This document shows, in pieces, positions 43,070-52,894 of a stretch of DNA of 64,000 bases. Position numbers and translations under genes: made by a program. Origin of the DNA: Vanessa cardui (taxonomy: Eukaryota > Arthropoda > Insecta > Lepidoptera > Nymphalidae). The stretch is taken from positions 2,172,501 through 2,236,500 of the forward strand of contig NC_061124.1 in NCBI RefSeq assembly GCF_905220365.1. The letters run 5' to 3'. The notes beneath the pieces are model-generated. The model worked only from the letters and a program-made list of their open reading frames with translations, had not been told where the DNA came from and ran no database searches. The first letter of the stretch is position 1. The number at the start of each line of letters is the position of its first letter.

Positions 43070-46000
43070 TAATGTTAAAAAAATTGTCAGGTTAAATATT
43101 ATTCAGTGGAATAGTAGAAGCCTAAGACCAAAATTAAAATTATTTGAACATTTGTTGATTCAAGAAAAGATCCATATCGCGGTGGTTAGTGAGACTTGGT
43201 TCGAACCAGATGCCTTTATAAAATTAACCAATTATAATATTTTTAGAAATGATAGAGATAATTCTTATGGTGGAGTAGCAATTTTTACTCACAAATCAAT
43301 TCAAGCTCATTCAATCGACGTAGAAGTTGACAACAATGGTATCGAAATTGTAGGGGTTAAGATATTAAATTGCCAACAAATTAAATACATTTTTTCAATA
43401 TATTGCCCTAGTGATGTACAAACAACTCAACGAGATTGGGAGAATTTATTTTCGCTCGCCAACCGGAAATCATTATTGTTAGGAGATTTTAATGGCCATC
43501 ACATAAGCTGGTCTTTTAAATCAGATACTAGAGGTGTTCAAATTTATGATTCGTTACTGGAAAGTAACCTAGTCCTGCTTAACAACGGTAGTCCTACTCG
43601 AATTCAATTGACCGGAAATATTTTACGCAAGTCATCGCCAGATTTAAGTTTAATCAGCTCAGATATTTCATTGGAATTTAATTGGTCAGTCACGAATGAA
43701 TGTCTTGGCAGTGATCATATGATTATTAAATTGAGTACTTCAGTACATTGCGAATTAAAAATATTAAAGAAACGTAATTTTAAACGCGCCGATTGGGTTG
43801 GTTATCGTGAATATTTAGAACTCCTTTTATTAAATTTCAATTTTACAGATGATATTCAAAGGGATTATGATGTATTTATTAATCTTATAAACACAGCTGC
43901 CGATAAATATATTCCCTACATTAAATTTTGTCAAAACCCTGAAACTAAATTTATTCCTAAATCATACTGGACACCTGAGCTATCAAGAGCAGTGGCCATT
44001 CGTCGCATTGCCCTAAGAAATTTTCGTCGTAATCCTATACCGCGTAATTTAAACATTTTAAATGATAAAATAAAACAGACTCAAAGACTTATTAGAATAG
44101 CACAAAATGAAGCTTGGCAAAAATTTTGTTCGTCCTTGCAAGAGCTTTCTACAACTTCCGAAATGTGGGAACGCATGAAATGGCTTAAAGGTTATAAAAT
44201 TCAAAGATCTCCGATTAGTGAAGCACATGCTAATAATTTATTACGAAACTTGTGCCCAGATTTCAGTTGTCGAAATTTACCAAAATTCACATCGTACAAT
44301 AAAAATTTAGAAAGCCAAATTTCTTTACATGAATTAGAAGCATGTATAAAATCTAAAGATACTGCTCCAGGACATGATGAAATTTCATTTTCAATGATCA
44401 AGCGTTTACCAATTGTAGCGAAAAACATATTACTTAATCTATATAACAGAATATTTGTGTCAAATGTTGTACCAAAGCAATGGCGGGACATATCTATCGT
44501 CCCCATTCCTAAATCAAAATCTAATTCAGGTAATGTTAAAACTTTTCGTCCAATTTCTTTAATTTCCTGTATTTGTAAAATTTTTCATTCAATTATAAAT
44601 AAAAGGTTAGAGTGGTACATGGAAAAAAACAATATTTTTTCTTCAGATACAGTAGGGTTTAGAAGGGCACGGTCTACAATGGATAGTCTTAGCGTACTTG
44701 TGAGTAGGATACAAACAGGCTTTTGTAAAAACTTTGTAACTGTCGGGTGTTTCATGGATATCGATAACGCATATAATAACATAGATATATATACATTGTT
44801 ACATATATTAGACAAATTAGGCGTGGGTACAATGTTTTGCCGTTACTTATGGAATTTTTTATCAGAAAGATACCTTAGGATCAGAATTAACGATTTAACT
44901 ATTTCTAGAAAAACTAGTCAGGGTATAGCGCAAGGAGATCCATTATCTCCATTGCTGTTTAACATTGCAACAATTGATATATGTAAGTCAGTTAATAATG
45001 TTCATATTTCACAATACGCTGACGATTTTGTTTTGTACATAACGCGTAAAAATGATATCGATGCAGAAAGAGAACTCCAAATAGGTGTGAATAAATTTGT
45101 TAAGGTAATTGCTAAATTAGGATTAGATATCTCATCAACGAAAAGTAAAGTTTGTGTGTTTAGAAAAGGACATAGTAGAAACTCAGTTAAGATTTTGGTA
45201 AATAATTCTCCTTTGGTTATGGTAGACCAAATAAAATACCTGGGATTATGGTTAGACAGATCTCTTAGGTGGGCTAAACAGATTAATTATTCTTGTGAAA
45301 AAATCTCTAAATTTCTTAACGTATTTAAAGTTTTAGCTGGCTATGGCTGGGGCGTTCATCCCAAACATTTGAGACGACTATATTTGTCCATTATTCGAAG
45401 TCGATTAGATTATGCTTGTTTTTTGTATAACGACAGTAGTGTCTCTCATTTGAATAAATTGGATCAAATGCAAAATAGAGCTTTAAGAATTATTGGGGGT
45501 TACATTAAGTCTACTCCGACCCACGTGATGGAATGTGATCTGTGTGTTCAACCGCTTTGTTTCCGTAGATTCTATTTAGCCGGTAAATTTCTCTTAAAAT
45601 CAAAATCTTTTACAAATAGCCCAGTAATCGACGAACTAGAGCAGTTTTCAGCTTTGAATATAATAAATTTATGGAAACGAAAACGTAAACCTTTATTACT
45701 AGAAGTCTACGATATTATTAAATGTGTTGAGGTTCATAGCACTAGTTCCCTAGATTTCTTTTCTTTTTACACATGGACTAGTAATATAGATATTACAAAT
45801 ATAATTAAAACAAATATAGTACATATCAATAAACCTAAAAGAACCTATACCATAAATTATTTAAATAATTATTGTAACAATTTTATTAATGAAACTTATG
45901 ATGGCTACTATAAAATCTTTACGGACGGTTCTAAAGATGGTCAACTGATAGGTGCAGCTTTTTTTGACGCGGAATCGTCAGATAGTATGGGTTTTAAAAT

Positions 46001-46772
46001 TAATTGCAATATTTCAATAATGCATGCTGAGTTATTAGCTATCTCTGAAGCCTTATCGTATATATCATCTATTAGCTATGATAAATTTGTTATTTTCTCA
46101 GACTCTAAAAGTTCCCTTCAACACATAGCTCGATGTACATCTAATGCTAGAAGTACTCCCGTAGCCTTTAGAATTTTAAAACAAATATGCTATTTGAGAA
46201 AACAACAATGCAAAACAATTACTTTACAGTGGATTCCATCCCATGTGAATATAGTAGGTAATGAGATAGCGGATACACTCGCTAAAATCGGAACTTACGA
46301 AGGTGTTGAAATTTTTGTAAAGCCCTGTTATTCTGAATGTCTGTATGTGATTAAAAATAAATGTTTTGACTTGTGGGCGGAATATTTTGATAAAAGGTCG
46401 AAAGATAAAGGCATCTGGTTTAGGACCATACAGTTTCAACCTCTTACTATACCTTGGATCGACACCGTTTCACTGGGTAGAAAGAACATTGTGACTGCTC
46501 TACGCTTAAGATCTGGACACATTCCATTAAATAAATTTCGCCATATGATGGGAAAATCTCCCAACCCTTATTGTTCCGTTTGTGGGATATTGGAAGACGT
46601 CTATCATATTTTAATGGAATGTGTTCGGAACGAAAATAAGCGACGTCAATTTTTTAGCAGTATACTATTCCACATGAACGTTGGCGAGTGTAACAGCATT
46701 TTATCAGTTCCTGAGTCAAACTCTGCAAAACAATTGTATGAGATAGTTTACCAAGCTTTAGAACGACCATAA
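43062..46772 (+). CDS. LINE ORF2 protein: endonuclease, reverse transcriptase, RNase H
   Basis: 1,236 codons. It nicks chromosomal DNA and copies the element RNA in place. APE-type endonuclease about 8-225: N17, E44, GDFN at 141-144, SPDLS at 192-196, SDH at 217-219. RT about 430-740: FMDID at 564-568, GDPLSPLLFN at 625-634, YADD at 652-655. RNase H about 950-1080: D955, E990, D1014, D1071 all present. C-terminal CCHC: C1171, C1174, H1182, C1187. Every catalytic residue that I could check is intact. The ATG lies inside the end of ORF1 (ATGGATGA), which suggests termination-reinitiation. No domain is missing for an I-like element. Confidence 0.95.
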   Translation: MDDNVKKIVRLNIIQWNSRSLRPKLKLFEHLLIQEKIHIAVVSETWFEPDAFIKLTNYNIFRNDRDNSYGGVAIFTHKSIQAHSIDVEVDNNGIEIVGVKILNCQQIKYIFSIYCPSDVQTTQRDWENLFSLANRKSLLLGDFNGHHISWSFKSDTRGVQIYDSLLESNLVLLNNGSPTRIQLTGNILRKSSPDLSLISSDISLEFNWSVTNECLGSDHMIIKLSTSVHCELKILKKRNFKRADWVGYREYLELLLLNFNFTDDIQRDYDVFINLINTAADKYIPYIKFCQNPETKFIPKSYWTPELSRAVAIRRIALRNFRRNPIPRNLNILNDKIKQTQRLIRIAQNEAWQKFCSSLQELSTTSEMWERMKWLKGYKIQRSPISEAHANNLLRNLCPDFSCRNLPKFTSYNKNLESQISLHELEACIKSKDTAPGHDEISFSMIKRLPIVAKNILLNLYNRIFVSNVVPKQWRDISIVPIPKSKSNSGNVKTFRPISLISCICKIFHSIINKRLEWYMEKNNIFSSDTVGFRRARSTMDSLSVLVSRIQTGFCKNFVTVGCFMDIDNAYNNIDIYTLLHILDKLGVGTMFCRYLWNFLSERYLRIRINDLTISRKTSQGIAQGDPLSPLLFNIATIDICKSVNNVHISQYADDFVLYITRKNDIDAERELQIGVNKFVKVIAKLGLDISSTKSKVCVFRKGHSRNSVKILVNNSPLVMVDQIKYLGLWLDRSLRWAKQINYSCEKISKFLNVFKVLAGYGWGVHPKHLRRLYLSIIRSRLDYACFLYNDSSVSHLNKLDQMQNRALRIIGGYIKSTPTHVMECDLCVQPLCFRRFYLAGKFLLKSKSFTNSPVIDELEQFSALNIINLWKRKRKPLLLEVYDIIKCVEVHSTSSLDFFSFYTWTSNIDITNIIKTNIVHINKPKRTYTINYLNNYCNNFINETYDGYYKIFTDGSKDGQLIGAAFFDAESSDSMGFKINCNISIMHAELLAISEALSYISSISYDKFVIFSDSKSSLQHIARCTSNARSTPVAFRILKQICYLRKQQCKTITLQWIPSHVNIVGNEIADTLAKIGTYEGVEIFVKPCYSECLYVIKNKCFDLWAEYFDKRSKDKGIWFRTIQFQPLTIPWIDTVSLGRKNIVTALRLRSGHIPLNKFRHMMGKSPNPYCSVCGILEDVYHILMECVRNENKRRQFFSSILFHMNVGECNSILSVPESNSAKQLYEIVYQALERP

Positions 46773-46797
46773 ACTTATTACTAAGAAATGTATATAC

Positions 46798-46848
46798 ACC
46801 GTTTGTGCACTAACAGAGCGACATAGTCGCTTTAGCGACAAAGCTCTT
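46798..46848 (+). promoter_or_regulatory. LINE 3' UTR structure: 5'-complementary motif and switchable hairpin
   Basis: 46798-46814 (ACCGTTTGTGCACTAAC) complements 41445-41461 with one mismatch. Next, GCGAC (46818-46822), GTCGC (46826-46830) and GCGAC (46835-46839) allow two alternative hairpins. AGAGC (46815-46819) with GCTCT (46843-46847) could close the larger one. RT recognition of a 3' structure is common in LINEs; that use here is inferred. Confidence 0.65.
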
Positions 46849-47924
46849 GAAATAAAGAAAAAAAAAAAAAAAAAAAAACTATAATAGATTATATCTAAGT
46901 ATTTGATATGAATTTCAACTTGATAGCTCTACGCGTTCATGAGGAAAAAAGTAATAGGTTTATATTTATTAAAAAATATATATTTTGTAATGTAACTAAA
47001 AATTTAAGGTTTTCGGAATTTTTCCTTTACGTGTGCTATAAAACATTGCTTCATGCCAAATTTCAAGATTCTAGGTCGACTGGAAGTACCCTTTAGGTTT
47101 TGATTCCCTTACGAGTACTTGCGAGTTTCAAAATATGCAGCTTAAATTGCTGTTTCTTTTGATTGCGTTGACATAGAAGTTTGATTTTGTTACAGCTTAA
47201 AGGTATTATAGACCTGACTATTTGGTATGAATTTCAATTCAATACCTCTACGCGTTTATGAGGAAATGGGTAGTAAGTTTAAAATTATTAAAAAAAAATA
47301 TATTATGTGATGTAACTAAAAATTTATGGTTTTCGTAATTTTTCCTTTATCTATGCTATAAGACGTTGCTTCGTACGAAATTTCAAGATTCTGAGTTCAC
47401 AGGAAGCACCCTGTAGGTTTTGATTCCCTTGCAAGTGTCGAAAATTTGCGGCATAAACGGCTGTATCTTTTGATTGCGTTGGCTTAGAAGTTTGCTTTTC
47501 ACAGCTTCAAGGGACAGTAGACCTGAGTAATTGATATAAATTTCAGCTTCATACCTACACGCGTTCCTGAGAAAAAGGGTCTTGACAGACGGACGGACGG
47601 ACGGACAGACGGACAACAAAGTGATCCTATAAGGGTTCCGTTTTTTCCTTTTGAGGTCCGGAACCCTAAAAAAGGATAAAATGGTAGTTTGCATATTAAC
47701 ATTTTATTAAAATATAATTATTAAGCTTAATTAAGGGATTACAACACGAGATTACATCAGATTACTTAACCGCTTACATTTAAAACTAAGTGTAAGCTGT
47801 GACTTTAATCATGTAGAATTACGTTGTAATTCATAATGCGTACATAAGCTTATTTACAAACAAAACGTTTATCTTACATATACTAAGTTATTGGAGTTTT
47901 TGAAGTTATTACTTCGTGGCAAGA

Positions 47925-48135
47925 CTTTATGCAATCCAGGATAGGTACCACTTAGTCGTCTAATCCTACCGCCAACCAGCAATATTTAGTATTGTTGTGT
48001 TCCCAAGAATGGTGACGCATTGGTGTGATGTAAGGATTGGGTATTATTTCTCCAGCGTCAATATGTATGGGCGGTTCTGACTACTTACCATCTGGTAGCC
48101 TATTTGCCGGTCCAACTACCGATTACATAAAAAAG
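47925..48135 (+). repeat. family B repeat with internal deletion
   Basis: 'GATAGGTACCACTTAGTC', 'GTATTGTTGTGTTCCCAAG' (a jump that skips the middle), ending 'CCAACTACCGATTACATAAA'. Confidence 0.6.
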
Positions 48136-48227
48136 TCATTTTATATAATCTTCATCCAATTGAATGTTTCCATACTATTCCAGTAGTCAATGCCTCTAGG
48201 TAGGCAAATGAAATTTTAACTATTTCT

Positions 48228-48390
48228 TATATCACCAATGCGCCACCGACCTTGGAAACTAAGGAGTTATGTACCTTGTCTACAGTAGAACTCGCTCGTC
48301 TTTTAAATCAAAACACAGTAGGGAAGAATATCTGATGGGTGGATGTTTCATATATGGACAAGCTTGCACGTATCCCTACCACCAAGTGAG
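48228..48390 (-). repeat. family B repeat, partial
   Basis: The reverse complement has 'CTTGGTGGTAGGGATACGTG' and 'AAGGTCGGTGGCGCATTGGT'. It lies inverted to the copy at 47925. Confidence 0.55.
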
Positions 48391-48554
48391 TGACAATTTT
48401 ATGACTTACTTACCTTGGCCGGATACCTATGGCCTTTACAAAATGTAATTTAAATAAATATTTGAAAAATATTACAGATTTAAAATGCAGGGACTGCAGG
48501 GAGATAGCGGTTTGTATTGTCTAATGACAAAAAAGCTGTGAACGTTGTAAGACA

Positions 48555-48611
48555 TTATGTAGTATATTTATTATCAGCATTGCACTCGTGCGAAGCGGAG
48601 CGAGTCGCTAT
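48555..48611 (+). mobile_element. Helitron-like 3' end remnant
   Basis: 'AGTATATTTATTATCAGCAT' followed by 'CACTCGTGCGAAGCGGAGCG' and TCGCTAT. The terminal CTAG is mutated. Confidence 0.5.
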
Positions 48612-48710
48612 TAATTTATAAAACAGCGTACCAATGTGTTCGCAGCTATACAATCTAGCCACTTGTCCGGTAAGGCATTTTAGAATCCATATTATTTATA
48701 AAACGACAAA

Positions 48711-49008
48711 CAACAACAGCCTGTAAATTTCCAACGGCTGGACTAGCCTCTCCATTTGAGGAGATGGTTTGGAACATATTCCACAACGCTGTTCCAATGC
48801 GATTTGTTGGAATACACATGTGGTAGAATTTCTATGAAATTAGATACACGTACAGGTTACGTCCTAACGATGTTTTCCTTTATCGCCGAACTTGAAATTA
48901 ACTATAAACACAAATTAAGCACTTGAATATTCAGTGGTGCTTGCCTAGTTTTGAACCCGCAATCGTCGGTTAAGTTGCACGCGTTCTAACCACTGAGTTA
49001 GGCTGATA
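48711..49008 (-). mobile_element. family A SINE
   Basis: Complete in reverse, with moderate decay. The head ends 'CTAACTCAGTGG', an altered A-box. Confidence 0.82.
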
Positions 49009-49589
49009 AAACACCTCTTACTAACTTTATCATGTTCTCTGTAAATACAGTGTTTAAAGCCGGGTTGGTATAGACACGCTTCGTGATAGCAGGGAAAGTG
49101 TCTCTGGGCCCTGTCCCGTGCATAGATAAGCTGTAATTACCGTGATGCAATGTAGCGCATAATTTAAATGGAAAACGAGTGAAACTGTGAAAACTGCTGG
49201 TCGATGACATTATATACAAATGTATTATTAAGTCGTATCTATGTCTTGCTAGTTAAACGGCAGTTTGCTCAGAGTGATTTAAATTTTGGTTATTGAGTTC
49301 ATACAGATCGTATATCGATAAACTTACGTTGTTGAATAAATCTAAATTATGTTATTTTTTTCTTGGTGCTAGGGGCTTTGTGCAAGCCTGTCTGAGTAGG
49401 TAACCCAGACTAACTTCGAACAATAAAATTATTTTAACATTCTCTTTTTGTATGAAGAAGTTATATAACCGAACATATTATACTAACAAAGAATAGTTAA
49501 GAATAATATTATAATTAATAAAAATTGGTAAAATGATCCGGTGCTTCGTTTGTCAGAATAACATTAAAGAGTTCCACATCATAATTTTA
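49009..49589. other. no gene; short family B scrap at 49366-49410
   Basis: 'GGGGCTTTGTGCAAGCCTGT' at 49372 is family B. Otherwise nothing. Confidence 0.45.
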
Positions 49590-49880
49590 CTTGGTGGTAG
49601 GGCTTTGTGCAAGCCCGTCTGGGTAGGTACCAACCACTCATCAGTTATTCTACCGCCAAATAAGAGTACTCAGTATTGTTGTGTTACGGCTTGAAGGGTG
49701 AGTGAGCCAGTGTAACTCTGGGCACAAGGGACATAACATCTTAGTTCCCAAGGTTGGTGGCACATTGACGATGTGAGGAATAGTTAATATTTCTTACAGC
49801 GTCATTGTCTATGGGTGACGGTGAACACTTACCATCAGGTGGCCTATATGCTCGTCCGCCAACTTATACCATAAAAATAA
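49590..49880 (+). repeat. family B repeat, best-preserved copy
   Basis: Every family B block is present from 'CTTGGTGGTAGGGCTTTGTG' to 'CCATCAGGTGGCCTATATGC' and 'ATACCATAAAAATAAATAAA'. A useful reference copy. Confidence 0.75.
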
Positions 49881-49903
49881 ATAAAATTTAATACATATCA
49901 TTA

Positions 49904-50122
49904 TCATTACATAGTATAAAACAAAGTCGCCTTTTCTGTCCCTATGTCCCTATGTATGCTTAAATCTTTCAAACAGATTTTGATGCCTTTTTTTTAATAG
50001 ATAGAGTGGAAGGTTTTTATATATAATACATGGCCAAATTCTTAAGAAACACTGATAATTTTAGAAGTTTCCACTGTGTTGTCATATCATTGCACCCGTG
50101 CAAAGCCGAAGCGGGTCGCTAG
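49904..50122 (+). mobile_element. non-autonomous Helitron-like element, copy 4 (shorter)
   Basis: TCATTACATAGTATAAAACA at the 5' end and GTGCAAAGCCGAAGCGGGTCG plus CTAG at the 3' end, with A before and T after. At 219 bp it is shorter than the other copies; the interior is deleted. It lies 23 bp after the family B copy. Confidence 0.72.
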
Positions 50123-50439
50123 TTAATAATAAAAGGTGCCTTCTTTATAGAAAAACCAAACTCTTTCGATTTTTATTATTTTTATTAACTTTATTTGCGC
50201 CTTGTATTGCATGCAGTTTTTATATTCGCTTTACTGTTTTAATGAACGTATTCGTACGTTTCCGTGTATATTTAATGAACATAATCAACTATGTCAACAT
50301 AATGACTACCATCGGTGATATTTTCTCGAATAACATGTCGCATATAACTCATTAAAACCCAGGAAATGAAAGTTATTAGAAATTTCTTCAGAAATCAAAA
50401 AGTTCTTTAAGTTTTAAATCATTATCTTAATGACTATTT
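50123..50439. other. no gene recognised
   Basis: An 85-codon frame at 50098-50355 begins within the Helitron end; no domain recognised. Confidence 0.4.
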
Positions 50440-50620
50440 GGTTGTAGGACTTTGCCTACTTTGAAGGGTGAGTGAGCCAGTGTAATCACAGGCACAAGAG
50501 ACATTTTCCATCCTAAGGTTGGTGGCGCATATGATGTAAGAAATATTATTACTTCTTACGTCGTTTTATGCCCATGGGTGGCCCATTAGCTCGTCCGCTT
50601 ACCTATATCATAAAAAAATC
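50440..50620 (+). repeat. family B repeat with internal deletion
   Basis: 'TTTGAAGGGTGAGTGAGCCA', 'AGGCACAAGAGACATT', 'AGCTCGTCCGCTTACCTATA'. Confidence 0.6.
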
Positions 50621-50949
50621 TACTATGTAATATAATCCATTCAAACATGTTTATAACATCGATACACAAACATAATATTATTATTAGTGAATAATTTTGT
50701 TAAAGAATGACAGGTTTTATAAAGTACGACATTACATTTTTTTCTTTACACGACTCATATATTTTGTTTTAAATTTTATAACTCTCTATAAGATTTTTAT
50801 AACCCTCTCTCTGACTTTGCTTTCTGTTACGTTTGAAAATTACATAGCCTTACATCATCTGCTCTTCTATGCTGAATAGATCTAAAATAATCGGGAATAC
50901 AACTTAATTTAATTCATAGTATTGCTGGAGGGTTTACCAATAATCATAA

Positions 50950-51130
50950 TAATATTTATTGAAGTTATTACTCTTTGGACTTTAAAAAAAAATAGATCCC
51001 GCTGAGTTTCTTTCGCCGTTTCTTCTCAGGTCTGCGGTAGTATATTCCGAACCCGTGGTAGATTTTCGACAATCAATAAGAAAGTGTAAACACTTCCATT
51101 TTGAATAAAGGTTTTTGACTTTGACTTTGG
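50950..51130 (-). repeat. family D repeat
   Basis: The plus strand reads 'CCGCTGAGTTTCTTTCGCCG' and ends 'TTTTGAATAAAGGTTTTTGA'. The reverse of 4725-4925. Confidence 0.6.
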
Positions 51131-51398
51131 GTAGGTACCTACCTTCGAGTTCGTTATTAGTATTACTGAAGGTTTTTATTAATAATCATATTAATTTTCA
51201 TTAAAGTTATAACGACTCTTTGCTTACCAAGACTAGAAATACAAATGATACTATTTGATTATTGAATGAAAATTTACTACATAGTTAATATGATTAGCCC
51301 ATTTCATTTAGTAATAACAGATATAATTATAGATTATTTGAGAATTATTTAGAACGACCAATACTTAAGTAATATACAACAAGATGAATTACATAATA
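51131..51398. other. nothing recognised
   Basis: AT-rich; 51150-51230 may be a second decayed echo of the flank before the family D copy ('TTATTAATAATCATATTAAT'). Confidence 0.35.
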
Positions 51399-51650
51399 TG
51401 ACGACCTCTGTGGTTGATTAGTGTGTACATACCGGTTTTCACGGGTACGCCACTCTTAGGTGCCGGGTTCAATTCCAGGCCGAGTCGATATAGAAAAAGA
51501 TCTTTAGTTTTCTATGTTATCTGGAGCCGCGGTTCTTGTGGTGCCGCCGTTTCTTCTGATTTTCTATAACATTAGTGCTTTAGCGACATACATTGGGATC
51601 AGAGTGATGTATGTGATGTCCAATATTTATTTATTTTATAATTAGTCTCT
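51399..51650 (+). mobile_element. family E tRNA-derived SINE, plus orientation
   Basis: Head 'GACGACCTCTGTGGTTGATT', B-box-like GGTTCAATTCC at about 51467, body 'GTGGTGCCGCCGTTTCTTCT', end 'GATGTATGTGATGTCCAATA' with a TTTATTTATT tail. It shows the family's true 5' to 3' order. Confidence 0.8.
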
Positions 51651-51904
51651 CCGAAAGTTTTAATGTAATAATATTGAATATATTGCAACGATATATTTAA
51701 ACCTGCATATTACACTCGACTATAAAACATTACTTTAATGTCACTTCCAAACTACCGATAAACTTTTGCGCTGTATAAGTCGCCATTTTTTCACGAACCG
51801 ACATTTCATACCACAGATTAATTGCATCCCGACCAAGAATGCCCGTGAAGAATGAAATGAATGATGAACGAATGAACTTTAGTAATTAAGAATCAATTAT
51901 TCTT

Positions 51905-52068
51905 TAATCTATAATATTATAAATGTGGAAGTAGCTCTGTCTGTCTGACGCTCTTTCACTATCAAATTAATGAACCGAATTTGATGGAATTTGTTATGTA
52001 GCAAACTTGAACTACAAGGAATGACATAGGCTATTTTTTTTATTTAACATATGATAACCAACTATACT
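51905..52068 (+). repeat. family F repeat, interrupted by a SINE at its end
   Basis: 'TATAAATGTGGAAGTAGCTC' through 'GAACCGAATTTGATGGAATT' to 'AACATATGATAACCAACTAT'. The 3' end is lost where the SINE begins. Confidence 0.6.
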
Positions 52069-52081
52069 ACTACTACAGGAT

Positions 52082-52115
<34 letters not shown>

Positions 52116-52395
52116 GCCTGTAAATTCCCACTGCTGGGCTAAAGGCCTCCTCTCCCTTTGAGGAGAAGGTTTGGAACATATTCCATCACGCTGTTCCAAT
52201 GCGGGTTGGTGGAATGCACATGCGGCAGAATTTCTATGAAATTTGTCACATGCAGATTTCCTCACGATGTTTTCCTTTACCGCTGAGCACGAGATGAATT
52301 ATAAAGACAAATTAAGCACATGAAACAGCGGTGGGTTTGAACCCGCAATCATCGGTTAAGATGTACTCGTTCTAACCACTGAGCCATCTCGACTC
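52082..52395 (-). mobile_element. family A SINE, full length with long (CAA)n, 12-bp TSD
   Basis: CTACTACAGGAT is present at 52070-52081 and 52396-52407. The tail, read in reverse, is about eleven AAC units. The A-box (GAGATGGCTCAGTGG) and B-box region are good. Probably one of the younger copies. Confidence 0.92.
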
Positions 52396-52407
52396 CTACT
52401 ACAGGAT

Positions 52408-52894
52408 GCGTTTTTGAAAATACAACATACTGATATTCACTTATATATTGTTCAATTAAAAACTATCGCTGGTTCAAAAAAGAAAATACCTTGACCGGTG
52501 TAGAACTGGCGATGGCCCTTAGCTATCATTCATTCTATACACCGTACAGTATTATAATAGTGCTATGTATAGAATGAATTAGTAACTTATGCAAGACGGT
52601 AAGAATAAAGAACTTTTACGCATCTGTTTAGTATACATTGTTATCGTAATCAAAATCGCTTTTCAATTAGCGATAATACCGCGTTACCTAGAAACCTGCT
52701 CTATTGTTTAAATAAATAAGTATAAATTTAAATATTCAAAGTCTTGTTTTTTACTGTAAATATTACATTATTAACTAATTATTATTGCAAGAAAAAATTA
52801 TATCATACTAAAAAATTACAATATAATTGACTTAAAATAATTATATCTAAATGAATATGTCAATAAATGGTATCGATATCGTTATAGTGTGGTA
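52408..52894. other. no gene; weak family D trace near 52455-52525
   Basis: 'CGCTGGTTCAAAAAAGAAAA' and 'CCTTGACCGGTGTAGAACTG' look like family D. The rest is AT-rich. Confidence 0.4.

Larger units (their letters stand above)
41441..46874 (+). mobile_element. complete non-LTR retrotransposon (I-like LINE)
   Basis: About 5.4 kb with a 5' UTR, two intact overlapping frames, a short 3' UTR, AATAAAG and a run of about 20 A's, flanked by the duplication. The ORF2 order of endonuclease, RT, RNase H and CCHC places it in the I superfamily (I, R1, LOA or a relative; a tree is needed). Full length with intact frames and a clean duplication points to a recent, possibly competent copy. Confidence 0.95.
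41141..47670 (+). repeat. family H repeat, host of the nested LINE
   Basis: The left part, 41141-41440, starts CCGGCCTAGTGCGAGTCGGA. The right part, 46887-47670, ends 'GGTCCGGAACCCTAAAAAAG'. The interval between is the LINE. The right part contains tandem units: 'ATGAATTTCAA' recurs at 46908 and 47228, with a variant near 47536, so the period is about 310-320 bp. A (GACG)n-like run lies at 47585-47612. Transposon class unknown. Confidence 0.7.

Noticed and set aside
41141..47670. CRISPR-like or satellite array from the repeated units at 46908-47600
   Set aside because: Units are about 320 bp, diverged, and internal to an interspersed repeat; not a CRISPR layout and too few units for a satellite.
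52062..52265. Frame with a poly-Cys C-terminus (also at 57995-58189)
   Set aside because: Translation of the SINE and its (TTG)/(CAA) tail; no protein.
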